DNA from: Prochlorococcus sp. AG-402-I21
Lineage (GTDB): Bacteria; Cyanobacteriota; Cyanobacteriia; PCC-6307; Cyanobiaceae
DNA length: 64,000 nt
Direction: 5' to 3'
Assembly (NCBI GenBank): GCA_003216955.1
Contig: QCHZ01000004.1
Location: 92,331 to 156,330 of the forward strand
Both the position numbers and the translations under genes were made by a program. The notes beneath the pieces were generated by a model. It did no database searches. It worked only from the letters and a program-made list of their open reading frames with translations, and was not told the DNA's origin. Positions 54,184 through 64,000 of this stretch are shown one piece after another. How positions within the stretch are numbered: the first letter of the stretch is position 1; each line of letters starts with the position of its first letter.

Positions 54184-54498
54184 TTTTATAAAGTTTTGTT
54201 TTTTTTGATATGTAGTTTTCGTTTATACTATTTGAAGTGACTAACTATTAGCATCATTTAGAGCAAAGCTTTATTGAAAAAGAATCAGTGAAAATAATAA
54301 TATTCTAAAATTAAACTTAAATTATATATTAGCTATATGTATTAGAAGTTTATATGATTTATATATTAAAAAAGAAAAGATCTACTTAAAATTTAGAAAG
54401 GTTTGAGTTTGTTTCTTATTAAGTTTTGTTTGACTATTAATTGATAGCTTGTTTTCGGCTCATTTCCTTGCTAAAAAAATAATAAATGTTTTTACGAA
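54184..54498. other. Intergenic, no gene seen
   Basis: About 315 AT-rich bases without ORFs of good composition. No recognised RNA or repeat. It includes the upstream regions of the Hli gene (reverse) and the NdhF-like gene (forward). Confidence 0.4.
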
Positions 54499-54597
54499 AT
54501 GAATAGTGCTAATCTGATTAGTAGCGTTTTAAATTCATCTCGCTTTTTTATTTGGACTCTCCGAGAACAAATAATAGAACTTATACATGCGTATTAA
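54499..54597 (+). CDS. Possible 32-aa peptide
   Basis: ATG at 54499 opens 32 codons. The peptide (SSRFFIWTLREQIIELIHAY at its end) looks amphipathic and natural. It ends 20 bases before the NdhF-like start. No family is recognised and chance is possible. Confidence 0.3.
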   Translation: MNSANLISSVLNSSRFFIWTLREQIIELIHAY

Positions 54598-54617
54598 ATT
54601 AAGCTTGTTTGATAACT

Positions 54618-55070
54618 ATGTTGTTAAATCTTACTTGGCTCATCCCTGGGCTACCAATAATTGCATCTGTTTTTATAGCTTTGCTCTTAATTAGTTTTAA
54701 TAAAACAATGAATAGGCTTACCAAGCCAGTATCATTTTTTATTATTATCAGTCTTATCTTCTCTGAGATAATCAACTTTATTTTATTCAGAAAAAACATA
54801 TTAGGCAATGATCCTATTTTTGGAGGTAACCTCGAGTTAGTTATTGATAGACCAGCATTGATATTTGCAGAATCAATAGGTTTAGTTTTCTTATTGATTA
54901 TGCTTTTTTCAGTTGCTAAATTAAAAAGAAGAAGTGGCTATGTTAGATACTTTATTTCTCTAGGATTTTTATGCGGTTTCGTCTATTTATTCTCTTTTAG
55001 TGGTAGCTTATTTCACAACTTTTATGATCCATTAATATCATCCTTAGATAAAACAGGTATTTCTTTTTAG
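54618..55070 (+). CDS. NdhF N-terminus-like membrane protein, stand-alone
   Basis: The opening LTWLIPGLPIIASVFIALLLISFNKTMNRL matches the first helix and loop of NADH-dehydrogenase-like subunit NdhF in cyanobacteria (WLIP-L-x-x-x-G/LISFN-x-x-N-x-L). VIDRPALIF and SGYVRYFISLGFLCG also follow NdhF positions. The antiporter core with its charged residues is absent, since the product has only about four helices. It may be an NdhF relic or an accessory membrane subunit. ATG at 54618 is used; TTG at 54609 adds three residues. Confidence 0.6.
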   Translation: MLLNLTWLIPGLPIIASVFIALLLISFNKTMNRLTKPVSFFIIISLIFSEIINFILFRKNILGNDPIFGGNLELVIDRPALIFAESIGLVFLLIMLFSVAKLKRRSGYVRYFISLGFLCGFVYLFSFSGSLFHNFYDPLISSLDKTGISF

Positions 55071-55204
55071 TCCGATTATTTAATAAGCTAAGGAGCTTGA
55101 TCAAAAATAATATAAGTTTGTATATTGTATGATTTAACTCTCTGTTGTCATAATATCTAAGTTGTAATAAACTAAAAATAATTTTAGGATTTAAGATTTT
55201 TACT

Positions 55205-56437
55205 TTGAGTGTAAATTCATCTTTAGATCTTCCAAGCAATATTGCATTAGTACATGAATGGTTCACTCCAAGGTCAACTGGTGGTGCTGAGAATGTTGTT
55301 GAGGTAATTGATGATTTGTTAACTGAAGTTTCATCACAGCCACAACTTTTCTCTTTAGTTAATGAGGAGAATTTACAGGAAAATAGTTGGTTGTTTAAAA
55401 GAAAAGTAAAAACTAGCTTTATTCAAAAATTACCATTCGGAATCTCACATGTTCAACAATATTTACCTCTTTTACCTTTTGCAGTTGAGCAGATCGATTT
55501 AGAAGGATATCCATTGGTCATAAGTAGTAGTCACCTTGTGGCTAAGGGTGTTTTGACTTCGCCTGATCAACTTCACATTAGTTATGTACATACACCCGTT
55601 AGATACGCTTGGGATCAGATGAATATATATTTGAAACGATCTTTTTTAAGAAGAATTGGTTTAGGTCCATTAATTAGATGGCAATTGCATACTTTGAGGC
55701 AATGGGATCAATTAAGTAGCTCAAGAGTAGATTATCTGCTAGCAAACTCTACTTTTACGGCAAAGAGAATTTGGAAGTATTGGAGGAGGCATTCAGAGGT
55801 TCTTTATCCGCCTGTCAATATCAATCGTTTTGAATGGGAAAAGCCCAGAGAAGATTTCTATTTAAGTGTCTGTAGATTGGTCCCTAATAAAAGGGTCGAT
55901 CTGTTGGTAATGGCTTTTAATAAGCTCAAATTACCTTTAGTTGTTGTCGGTGATGGAGTGGAAAAAGCTTATTTAAAAGATCTTGCAGGTCCAACGGTTC
56001 AAATTCTTGGTTTTCAGAGTAAAGAGAAGATTGAAAAACTTATGAGCAGATGTAGAGCCTTTGTTTATGCTGGTATTGAGGATTTCGGAATCGCACCTGT
56101 GGAGGCAATGGCTTCTGGAGCTCCTGTAATTGCTTTTGCTAAGGGTGGGGTTTTAGATACAGTTAAATGCTTTAATTCGAATTCAGATGAAAGGGCAACT
56201 GGACTTTTGTTCCCTGATCAGACAGTGAAGTCTTTGGTTGAAGCAATCGAATTTTTTAGGGAAAAACAACTTTGGAGAGATTTAAACCCAGAGTTAATTA
56301 GAGATTGGAGCAATTCTTTTTCTCAAGATTCATTTAAAAAAAGATTTGAGCAAACCATAAATAGAGCTTGGAGAGAGCATAAAAATTCTTGTGACATTAC
56401 TACTAGTGACCTTAGTTCTTTATCAAGAAAATCCTAA
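55205..56437 (+). CDS. Glycosyltransferase family 4-type enzyme
   Basis: A GT-B glycosyltransferase (group 1) of 410 aa. ALVHEWFTPRSTGGAENVVEV opens the N-terminal domain, and the C-terminal domain has YLSVCRLVPNKRVDLLVMAFN and EDFGIAPVEAMASGAPVIAFAKGGV, the E-x7-E donor-binding motif. It probably adds a sugar to a polysaccharide or lipid-linked glycan. Start TTG. It precedes a priming sugar transferase, consistent with envelope polysaccharide synthesis. Confidence 0.85.
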   Translation: MSVNSSLDLPSNIALVHEWFTPRSTGGAENVVEVIDDLLTEVSSQPQLFSLVNEENLQENSWLFKRKVKTSFIQKLPFGISHVQQYLPLLPFAVEQIDLEGYPLVISSSHLVAKGVLTSPDQLHISYVHTPVRYAWDQMNIYLKRSFLRRIGLGPLIRWQLHTLRQWDQLSSSRVDYLLANSTFTAKRIWKYWRRHSEVLYPPVNINRFEWEKPREDFYLSVCRLVPNKRVDLLVMAFNKLKLPLVVVGDGVEKAYLKDLAGPTVQILGFQSKEKIEKLMSRCRAFVYAGIEDFGIAPVEAMASGAPVIAFAKGGVLDTVKCFNSNSDERATGLLFPDQTVKSLVEAIEFFREKQLWRDLNPELIRDWSNSFSQDSFKKRFEQTINRAWREHKNSCDITTSDLSSLSRKS

Positions 56438-56489
56438 TTAAGTATGGTGTGAATTTATAGGAGTCTTGAGCTTTCTAACTCAATAATTT

Positions 56490-57242
56490 GTGCAAACTAA
56501 TCCTAGAAAATCTCTATTGCGATGGTCTGAGTTCCGTAAAGGTTCTCCAAAAATTCCTTTTGAAGTTATCTCGCAAGAACCTTCATCTTTGCCTGCTGTA
56601 GAAATAATAAGAAATCAGAGTAGATATGGTCGAACATTAAAAAGAATAGGAGATATTATATTTTCTTTGCTAGTTTTAACTCTAGGCTCACCAATATTTA
56701 TCTTAATTGGAATATTAGTAAAGTTAAGTTCTCCAGGAGCTGTTTTTTACATTCAAAAAAGAGTAGGAAGAAACTATAGAGAATTTGGATGTATAAAGTT
56801 TCGCACTATGCATAAAGATGCTGATAACTTATTACCAAATTTATTAGAGAAATATCCTCTTATGAGAAAGGAGTTTGAAAAAGATTTTAAATTAAGACAA
56901 GATCCTCGAATAACAAAATTAGGTAGATTTCTTCGAAGATCCAGTTTAGATGAATTACCCCAATTCTTTAATGTTTTAAAAGGGGAAATGAGTGTTGTTG
57001 GACCAAGACCAATAGTTAGTAATGAGATTAATAAATACAGTCTTTTTATGGAAGAAGTTATATCTGTTAGACCAGGACTAACTGGCTTATGGCAGGTTAG
57101 TGGTAGAAATAATCTTAGTTATAAAAAAAGGGTTGAATTAGATTTGGTCTATGCAAGAAATAGAAATTTTATACTTGATTTAGAAATCATTATTCTTACA
57201 TTAGGTGTTTTACTCTTTCCAATGGATAGAGGCGCTTTTTGA
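56490..57242 (+). CDS. Sugar-phosphate transferase (polyprenyl-phosphate priming)
   Basis: A bacterial sugar transferase (WbaP/WcaJ-like C-terminal domain). A helix IIFSLLVLTLGSPIFILIGILVKL is followed by GAVFYIQKRVGRNYREFGCIKFRTMHKDA, DELPQFFNVLKGEMSVVGPRP and RPGLTGLWQVSGRNNLSY, which are hallmark motifs. It transfers a sugar phosphate onto undecaprenyl phosphate to start polysaccharide repeat synthesis. TTG is the start; only 53 bases separate it from the previous gene. Confidence 0.9.
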   Translation: MQTNPRKSLLRWSEFRKGSPKIPFEVISQEPSSLPAVEIIRNQSRYGRTLKRIGDIIFSLLVLTLGSPIFILIGILVKLSSPGAVFYIQKRVGRNYREFGCIKFRTMHKDADNLLPNLLEKYPLMRKEFEKDFKLRQDPRITKLGRFLRRSSLDELPQFFNVLKGEMSVVGPRPIVSNEINKYSLFMEEVISVRPGLTGLWQVSGRNNLSYKKRVELDLVYARNRNFILDLEIIILTLGVLLFPMDRGAF

Positions 57243-57244
57243 AA

Positions 57245-58249
57245 TTATAAGTTTATTAGTTTCATTATCAAGCAAAAAACTAGGATCCAAGCAAGCTGAA
57301 GCCTAAGACTAAGACTAAGTATCTTTTTTACTGAATTTATACTTGCCATAGGATAAGTTTTTGCAATTATTGGCTTTATCTTTTTTTGCCCTTTGTAATA
57401 GTTTACCCCCCCCATTTGTACTTCTGCACAATAAGCAAATATTGCTTCGGAAATTCCTGAGTTTGGGGAAGAATCTACAATGCCATCCTTCCATGAATCC
57501 CTTATCGTTTTGAAAATTGATTGCTTTGTTTTGCAGCAAAAAGGAAGCGTAATTAATACAATCCTTGAAGGAATCCATACCATTAGATCATCTGTCTTCG
57601 CCCCAGTAAAACCAAGCCACTTTAAGTTTCCCTCTTTATATCCAAGCATTGAATCAACAGTGCTAGACGCTTTAAAAATCCATGCCATTGACAATGGACC
57701 TGGCATAGATTGATTGAATTCCCAGAAAATAGTTCCTAAAAATATCCAAAATAATGGAGCAAAAATACCATCCACAGAATTTTCACTTGCCGTCTCAGCT
57801 GAAGCTCTAAGAATTTCATTAGTATCTAAACTTTCAACATCTCTACCAACTATAAGACTTAATTTTTTTCTTAAATGATTAAGATTATCTCTAGGATTTC
57901 CTTTGCTTATTAAATTAATAATTTCTAAAATACTTTTATTTAGACTTCTTGACGCAAGGGAACTACTTAAAATAAAAGCAAAAATTAATGAACTAAGAAA
58001 AGGATTTTTTATTTCAAAAAATAAAAATAATCTTTCTATAAACCAACCAGATATCCCACTTAATAATAAGACAGTAAATGTAATTATTGCACCTCCAATA
58101 TATAACTTCGATTTGTTTCCTTTCGCAATTCTTTCAGCTAATCTTTTTAAAAAAATAATAACCACACCCATTAATTGGACAGGGTGTGGCAAGCTTTTTG
58201 GATCGCCTATTATAAGGTCAAGAAGAATTGAAGCTAAGATTAAGTGAAT
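57245..58249 (-). CDS. cobD: Adenosylcobinamide-phosphate synthase CobD
   Basis: CobD (CbiB) attaches aminopropanol phosphate to cobyric acid in B12 synthesis and is an integral membrane protein. SASETASENSVDGIFAPLFW (in parts), AWIFKASSTVDSMLGYKEGNLKWLG are family motifs. The start is unclear. The conserved N-terminus (ILLDLIIGDPKSLPHPVQLMG) is encoded from about 58230 down to 58172, yet the first canonical start in frame is TTG at 58192, which cuts it in half. Upstream to the ilvC stop at 58257-58259 there is no ATG, GTG or TTG. I provisionally start at ATT 58249. Confidence 0.85.
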   Translation of the reverse strand: MHLILASILLDLIIGDPKSLPHPVQLMGVVIIFLKRLAERIAKGNKSKLYIGGAIITFTVLLLSGISGWFIERLFLFFEIKNPFLSSLIFAFILSSSLASRSLNKSILEIINLISKGNPRDNLNHLRKKLSLIVGRDVESLDTNEILRASAETASENSVDGIFAPLFWIFLGTIFWEFNQSMPGPLSMAWIFKASSTVDSMLGYKEGNLKWLGFTGAKTDDLMVWIPSRIVLITLPFCCKTKQSIFKTIRDSWKDGIVDSSPNSGISEAIFAYCAEVQMGGVNYYKGQKKIKPIIAKTYPMASINSVKKILSLSLRLQLAWILVFCLIMKLINL

Positions 58250-58256
58250 GATATTT

Positions 58257-59276
<1,020 letters not shown>

Positions 59277-59381
59277 TTAAGGCTGAGCTTACGAAATAGA
59301 GTGCTATCGAGACCACTTTTGTTGATATATTTTTTTGACTATCAAGATAATTTAATTTACAAGAAACACAAAATATTCAAA

Positions 59382-59984
59382 TTAACTTTCACTTGGATGG
59401 GTTATCACTCGGTCTATTAGGCCATAATTTTTTGCTTCTTCAGCGCTCAAAAAGTAATCTCGATCAGTATCTTTTTCTATCTTTTCATATGTTTGTCCCG
59501 TCATCTCTGCCATAGATTTATTGAGCATTTCTTTTATTCTAAGAATTTCACGTGCTTCTATTTCTATATCACTAGCTTGCCTTTGAGCAGTACCTCCAAG
59601 AGGCTGGTGAATCATAATTCTGCTGTGGGGTAAGGCAAGTCTTTTTCCTTTTGTCCCTGCAGATAGTAAAAAAGCACCCATCGAAGCCGCCAATCCAACA
59701 CAAATGGTTACAAGGTCACTTTTTACATATTTCATAGTGTCATAGATCGCTAAACCTGCTGTTACTGAGCCCCCAGGACTATTTATATACAAATAGATTG
59801 GCTTACTGCTGTCTTCGGAATCAAGATAAAGCATTTGCGCGACAAGGCTATTTGCGATTCCATCATTTACTTCTTGACCAAGAAATAAAATCCTCTCCGC
59901 ACCGAGTCTTGTGTATATGTCCACCCATCTTTCGAATTGACTTCCTGGAAGACGGTATGGAACGCTTGGAGTACCTATTGGCAT
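59382..59984 (-). CDS. clpP: ATP-dependent Clp protease proteolytic subunit
   Basis: ClpP is the peptidase of the Clp machine. The catalytic Ser is in [19 protein letters not shown], the His in [10 protein letters not shown], and the Asp follows in the TDRDYF region. Length 200 aa. Start ATG. It is the second gene of the clpR-clpP pair (61 bases apart). Cyanobacteria normally have several clpP genes; the sequence and partner fit the ClpP3 position. Confidence 0.92.
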   Translation of the reverse strand: MPIGTPSVPYRLPGSQFERWVDIYTRLGAERILFLGQEVNDGIANSLVAQMLYLDSEDSSKPIYLYINSPGGSVTAGLAIYDTMKYVKSDLVTICVGLAASMGAFLLSAGTKGKRLALPHSRIMIHQPLGGTAQRQASDIEIEAREILRIKEMLNKSMAEMTGQTYEKIEKDTDRDYFLSAEEAKNYGLIDRVITHPSES

Positions 59985-60045
59985 GGATAATTAATGTTGA
60001 GAAGTTGGAGTTAGTAATTAAAAAATGTTTTGAAAAAATATTTTG

Positions 60046-60720
60046 TTATGTGAGCACAGCTTTCTCGCTGGGCAAGTCTTTTCTACTGGTAAGAACGCGA
60101 TCAATAATTCCATAATCAACTGCTTCATGCGGGTTGAGATAACTCATTCGATCTGAGTCTTTTGATAATTGCTCTACTGATCTTCCAGTGTTGTGACTTA
60201 GGATTTCTAGCATTGCTTTCTTGTTGTGAATAACTTCTTTTGCTCTGATTTGAATATCAGTTGCTTGGCCTTGAGCCCCACTTCTAGGCTGATGAAGAAC
60301 AATGGATGCATGAGGCAATGCTGCACGTTGTCCTTTTGTCCCTGCTGAGAGTATTACTGCTGCGGTTCCCATGGCTTGACCTATGCAAATTGTGTGCACT
60401 GGAGGCTTCACATACCTGAGAGTGTCGCAAATCGCAAAGGCTTCAGTTTCAAATCCGATGGCATCTCCTGTGTACCAACTCGTTCCAGTTGAGTTTATAT
60501 AAAAATAAATAGGTTTCTCAGAATTATCAAATTCCAGAAAAAGAAGTTGAGCAATAATTAGTTCAGTTACATCCATTCCGAGTTGCCTTTTGGCATCATC
60601 ATCGGAAAATAGTGGTAAGCCTAAATAAACTATCCTTTCTTTGAGAAGAAGTGATGGTAAATCAGGGGGTGGAGTTCTCATTACGGCAGAATCGCCATAA
60701 TACGGGGAAGATGCAGTCAT
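60046..60720 (-). CDS. clpR: ClpP-like subunit without catalytic Ser (ClpR)
   Basis: A ClpP homologue (224 aa) whose active site is altered. The position that holds Ser in ClpP (AASMGA) reads ICIGQAMGTAAVILSAG, with Gly in place of the Ser. The His region ASIVLHQPRSGAQ is kept. In cyanobacteria ClpR forms a mixed ring with ClpP3, where it plays a structural role. It precedes clpP in the operon. Start ATG. Confidence 0.9.
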   Translation of the reverse strand: MTASSPYYGDSAVMRTPPPDLPSLLLKERIVYLGLPLFSDDDAKRQLGMDVTELIIAQLLFLEFDNSEKPIYFYINSTGTSWYTGDAIGFETEAFAICDTLRYVKPPVHTICIGQAMGTAAVILSAGTKGQRAALPHASIVLHQPRSGAQGQATDIQIRAKEVIHNKKAMLEILSHNTGRSVEQLSKDSDRMSYLNPHEAVDYGIIDRVLTSRKDLPSEKAVLT

Positions 60721-60758
60721 ATGAAGTTAAGTCTTCTTGGATTCGAGCCTAGCTAGAT

Positions 60759-61868
60759 CTAGCCTTGAGATGCTTTTGTTTCTTCAAATTTGTTCGGGGG
60801 CTGATCATTTGAAGCTTTACTAAAAACCATTCGGCCTGTCGGTGTTTGTAATGCTCCAGTCACAACAACTTCTATTCTTTTACCAATCCATTTGAGACCC
60901 TCCTCAATAACGACCATTGTGCCATCTTCAAGATAGGCAATACCTTGTGAATTTTCCTTACCCTCCCTAACTACTTTTAAATTTAACTTTTCACCAGGTT
61001 GAACTTCAGGCCTCACTGCAAGCACCAGATCACTTAAGTTAAGAACTTTTATTTCTTGTACTAAAGCTACTTGGGATAAGTTGTAATCGACAGTGATTAA
61101 AATTCCTGATATGTCTGAGGTTAATTTTAAAAGAATTTCATCGGTTCCTTCACCTTGATATTTTGTACTGTTGATAACTAATCTTCTTCCATAACTTTCT
61201 CTTAATTGGTTAAGTAACTTTAACCCTCTCCTTCCTTTCCCTCGTTTTTCGTTGTTACTTGAGTCAGCTAATTTTTGTAGCTCATCCATAACTGATTGGG
61301 CTACGATTATTTGACCTTCTAGTAGTCCAAACCTAAGAAGGGATTGAATACGACCATCAATTATCACACTGGTATCTAAAACTTTTGCACTGGCTGGAGT
61401 TAGAATCCCATCTGCCATTAATAAAGATTCAGAGCTATTTGGATTGAAAAGGCGTAAAACAGTTCTACCGTGAACATCGGCAAGATTATATCCAAGTACT
61501 CCAAAAAAAATATTGCTAAGTACAGCAAAAATAGGCTTTACAAAAAACAACTCAGAAGGGAGAGGTAAAAGAAGTACAGGTACTAATAAAAGGGTCGCAA
61601 TAATAAGCCCAAGAACAATGCCAACAGATCTACTAACTAGTAGGTCTGTTGGCATTGTTCTTATTCTTTTAGTTAATTTATTTCTAAATTGCTGAAAAAG
61701 GAAGGCTATTAAAAGGCCTATAAGACCGGTTAATCCTGATAGTGCAATTTTTAAATTTTTTAGATTAGTAATATGATCTAAAGTCTCTTCAGGCAACCAA
61801 TTCACTCCGATCCACCCGGTGATTGCACCTGATATGAGAAATAAAATAAGAATAACTAAGTCTGCCAT
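60759..61868 (-). CDS. PIN-TRAM membrane protein (369 aa)
   Basis: Four hydrophobic helices (residues about 2-24, 42-62, 85-108 and 113-132) precede a PIN-like nuclease domain (VLDTSVIIDGRIQSLLRFG, VMDELQKLADSSNNEKRGKGRRGL) and a TRAM RNA-binding domain near the C-terminus (GIAYLEDGTMVVIEEGLK). The family (YacL-like) is conserved in cyanobacteria and Firmicutes; the substrate is unknown. Its coding sequence contains a large inverted repeat at 61611-61662. Start ATG. Confidence 0.85.
   Translation of the reverse strand: MADLVILILFLISGAITGWIGVNWLPEETLDHITNLKNLKIALSGLTGLIGLLIAFLFQQFRNKLTKRIRTMPTDLLVSRSVGIVLGLIIATLLLVPVLLLPLPSELFFVKPIFAVLSNIFFGVLGYNLADVHGRTVLRLFNPNSSESLLMADGILTPASAKVLDTSVIIDGRIQSLLRFGLLEGQIIVAQSVMDELQKLADSSNNEKRGKGRRGLKLLNQLRESYGRRLVINSTKYQGEGTDEILLKLTSDISGILITVDYNLSQVALVQEIKVLNLSDLVLAVRPEVQPGEKLNLKVVREGKENSQGIAYLEDGTMVVIEEGLKWIGKRIEVVVTGALQTPTGRMVFSKASNDQPPNKFEETKASQG
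61611..61662. repeat. 24-bp-arm inverted repeat inside the PIN-TRAM gene
   Basis: The arms 61611-61634 and 61639-61662 are reverse complements except for one base, with an AACT loop. On the reverse strand the gene reads RTMPTDLLVSRSVGIVL here. On the forward strand the same region translates as RTMPTDLLTSRSVGIVL, almost the same peptide. Confidence 0.9.
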
Positions 61869-61976
61869 ATATTCAGGTTATGCTGGCTTCTCGTTTTTTA
61901 CTAAAGCTTTATTTATTTTCAAAGATTTCGAATCTAAAAGTGACCATTTATTTGGGTTTGTATATCTAGAGCTCAA

Positions 61977-63209
61977 ATGGTAGCCCCACCAAGAAGTGCA
62001 TATTTGCATATACCCTTTTGCCATAAAAGATGTTTTTACTGTGATTTTTCTATTATCCCTCTAGGTGATAGCGCTGAAGCTCCAGGTAGTCCAGGGATAA
62101 CTTCCATTAACGCATATATGGATTTACTTCATAGAGAGATTTCAATTGCCCCCAAAGGTCCTGCATTATCAACAATCTACTTGGGTGGTGGAACCCCTTC
62201 TTTATTGAAAAAAAATGAGTTGAGTGATCTATTGGAAATGCTTCAACGAAAATTTGGATTTCAAGATGGTGCGGAGTTAACTATGGAGGTTGATCCAGCA
62301 ACATTTTCTGAAAATGATTTGAATGGATACATAGAAATTGGAATTAATAGAATTAGCCTGGGAGGGCAGGCATTTGATGACAGTACTTTGGTTTCAATTG
62401 GTAGAAAACATAATAGTTCAGAATTAATTGAGGCTTGTAAGTGGGTAAATAACTTTTTTAAACAAGGGATGCTAAAAAGCTGGAGCCTTGATTTGATTCA
62501 AAATCTTCCAGGATTGAATTTGTCTAAGTGGATTAAAGAGTTGGAACAAGCAGTCAATACAGAAGCCCCTCATTTTTCAGTTTATGATTTAACTATCGAA
62601 CCAAATACTGTTTTTGGAAGAATACATAAAAAAGGTAAGTTGAATGTCCCAATTGAATCTGAAGCCCAAAAAATAGATTTCGAAACAAATAGATTTCTTA
62701 AAAGTAAAGGTTTTTCTAGATACGAGATTTCAAGTTATTCATTCCCTGGTCATGCCTCCAGGCACAATCGTATGTATTGGAGTGGTTCTGGATGGTGGGG
62801 TTTTGGGATGGGAGCCACCAGTGCTCCTTGGGGTAAGAGATTCTCTAGACCAAGAACAATCGCTGGCTATGAAAAATGGCTTGAGCAGCAAGAAAGTCAA
62901 TTATTAGAGAAAACTTTGTTTAATGAAAAGTCAAAACCAATGCCATTAGATGAACTACTCATGATTGGTCTCCGGAGACGTGAAGGTGTTCATTTGGAGG
63001 AAATTGCTAAAAACGCTGGATGGACACAAAAAGAATGTGATAAGAATTTAGAATTATTGGAGAAATTTTGGCTAAATTATTTAAACGAAGGATCTCTCTT
63101 GAAAAATAATGGAAGGTATTTTTTAAGTGATCCAAAGGGGATGCAAATTAGCAATCAGATTTTGATTCAGATGTTTATGTGGTGGGATTCACTTGATCTC
63201 GATAAGTAG
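61977..63209 (+). CDS. hemW: Radical SAM coproporphyrinogen III oxidase-like protein
   Basis: A HemW/HemN-like protein. The radical SAM Fe-S motif [16 protein letters not shown] (C-x3-C-x2-C) is at about residues 11-26. [11 protein letters not shown] and [12 protein letters not shown] follow. The C-terminal part carries [21 protein letters not shown]. HemW is thought to act in heme trafficking rather than as an oxidase; its motif is unlike true HemN in lacking a fourth Cys. Start ATG; it overlaps the convergent panB by 35 bases. Confidence 0.85.
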   Translation: MVAPPRSAYLHIPFCHKRCFYCDFSIIPLGDSAEAPGSPGITSINAYMDLLHREISIAPKGPALSTIYLGGGTPSLLKKNELSDLLEMLQRKFGFQDGAELTMEVDPATFSENDLNGYIEIGINRISLGGQAFDDSTLVSIGRKHNSSELIEACKWVNNFFKQGMLKSWSLDLIQNLPGLNLSKWIKELEQAVNTEAPHFSVYDLTIEPNTVFGRIHKKGKLNVPIESEAQKIDFETNRFLKSKGFSRYEISSYSFPGHASRHNRMYWSGSGWWGFGMGATSAPWGKRFSRPRTIAGYEKWLEQQESQLLEKTLFNEKSKPMPLDELLMIGLRRREGVHLEEIAKNAGWTQKECDKNLELLEKFWLNYLNEGSLLKNNGRYFLSDPKGMQISNQILIQMFMWWDSLDLDK

Positions 63210-63966
63210 ATTCAATCCATTTTTTTAAGGCTTCAATACAAAGTTCGCGTCCTGCAAGGAAAGGTTTTGCAAAAGGAGGCTGTGCAAGTGAAAGGCCAAG
63301 AATATCTGCAGTAACTCTTACCTGTCCGTCGCAATCACTTCCTGCTCCAATTCCAATTACAGGAATGTCTAAATGTTTCTTTAATCGGCTGGCAATCCCT
63401 CCTGGTATATGTTCTAAAACTATTGCAAAACATCCTAAATCTTGAAGTATTTTTGAATCTTTTAGAATTTTTTCTTGACTTTTTTTGTCCCTGGCTTGTG
63501 ACTTATATCCAAGTTGATGAACTGATTGCGGAGTTAGGCCAAGATGCCCCATTACTGGTATGCCCATCCCAATAAGTCTTTTAATTACTAATAAAGTTTC
63601 GGGCTCCGCTCCTTCAAGTTTCACTGCTGAAGCAGAAGAATTTTTAAGGAGAGTGCCTGCAGCTTCAACTGCCTTGTCTTCTCCGCATTGAAAACTTAAG
63701 AAAGGGAGATCACAAACTACTAATGGTTGTTCTGAGAGAGGTTTACAAAAACCTCTACAAACAGCCTGTGTGTGGTGAAGCATTTGATCAAGTGTTACTG
63801 GAAGTGTCGTTGCATGTCCCAAGACAACCATTCCAAGTGAATCTCCCACTAGAACAGCATCAGCTCCTGCGGCCTCGACTATTGAGGATGAGATGGCATC
63901 CCAAGCAGTTAATACAGTTATCTGTTTGCCTAACTTTTTAAAACGAACAAATTCTGTGGTTTGCAT
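63175..63966 (-). CDS. panB: Ketopantoate hydroxymethyltransferase
   Basis: PanB makes ketopantoate in pantothenate (coenzyme A) synthesis. The motifs are [43 protein letters not shown] (in parts), [28 protein letters not shown] LGYKSQARD, and [15 protein letters not shown]. Length 263 aa. Start ATG near the window edge, with its promoter within the last 34 bases or beyond. Confidence 0.93.
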   Translation of the reverse strand: MQTTEFVRFKKLGKQITVLTAWDAISSSIVEAAGADAVLVGDSLGMVVLGHATTLPVTLDQMLHHTQAVCRGFCKPLSEQPLVVCDLPFLSFQCGEDKAVEAAGTLLKNSSASAVKLEGAEPETLLVIKRLIGMGIPVMGHLGLTPQSVHQLGYKSQARDKKSQEKILKDSKILQDLGCFAIVLEHIPGGIASRLKKHLDIPVIGIGAGSDCDGQVRVTADILGLSLAQPPFAKPFLAGRELCIEALKKWIESTYRDQVNPTT

Positions 63967-64000
63967 TTAATTCTTAATAACGTGTTTAGCTATTGCTAGA

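Noticed and set aside
61513..61695. Forward 60-aa ORF opposite the PIN-TRAM gene
   Set aside because: Its resemblance to the PIN-TRAM peptide is explained by the in-phase inverted repeat; the flanking residues have no protein character.

Overview
The window is about 64 kb of AT-rich (roughly one-third GC) chromosomal DNA from a marine picocyanobacterium, almost certainly Prochlorococcus. The evidence is gene content and order: kaiB-kaiC directly next to divergent rplU-rpmA with no room for kaiA, several high-light-inducible (Hli) proteins, an NblS-type sensor kinase, a clpR-clpP3 pair, cyanobacteria-restricted families (DUF1825, DUF3086, DUF3119, DUF3386, photosystem II S4-domain protein), a plant-type 2Fe-2S ferredoxin, tightly packed genes and many very small ORFs. 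The strain or ecotype cannot be settled from this alone; a low-light-clade relative is a guess.

Layout. 0-2.4 kb: a small secreted protein and an ABC-F ATPase. 2.4-10.3 kb: an accessory-looking stretch of tiny membrane proteins and orphans. It holds a candidate structured small RNA with its own promoter and an embedded 17-codon ORF, a tandem trio of 39-48 aa Hli proteins, an OsmC-like protein and a DoxX-like protein. 10.5-16.9 kb: a GAF protein with a Cys-rich tail, an EamA transporter, three unrecognised proteins, murD, tRNA-Val and an S4-domain protein. 17-25.6 kb: serA-prmA-ferredoxin, a pentapeptide-repeat protein, RNase Z, a SpoIID-domain protein, truB and a methyltransferase. 25.6-30.5 kb: rplU-rpmA, kaiB-kaiC and the convergent sensor kinase. 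30.5-39.1 kb: purD, then purC-bamA-lpxC-fabZ-lpxA-lpxB-msrA, which builds the outer membrane (Omp85 insertase and lipid A synthesis).

39-51 kb: pepA, a GIY-YIG-like protein, DUF1825-tyrS-pyrF, and a reverse-strand run (MFS transporter, MlaE permease, DUF3119, DUF3086, plsY) related to the membrane. tRNA-Gly and a glycogen-debranching enzyme follow. 51-55 kb: HU, several small orphans, a longer Hli-family protein and a stand-alone NdhF-N-terminus-like membrane protein. 55-64 kb: a glycosyltransferase and a sugar-phosphate transferase, cobD, ilvC, clpP/clpR, a PIN-TRAM membrane protein, hemW and panB.

No insertion sequence, prophage, CRISPR array, rRNA or plasmid function was seen. The most unusual signals are: the small-RNA candidate whose Shine-Dalgarno lies beside or inside a long stem; three very long inverted repeats (44.1, 39.1 and 61.6 kb), two of them inside conserved genes; two genes (cobD and the OsmC-like gene) whose conserved N-termini lie upstream of any ATG/GTG/TTG; and the isolated NdhF-like fragment. 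All functional calls rest on reading the sequence and family knowledge; no database search was run.
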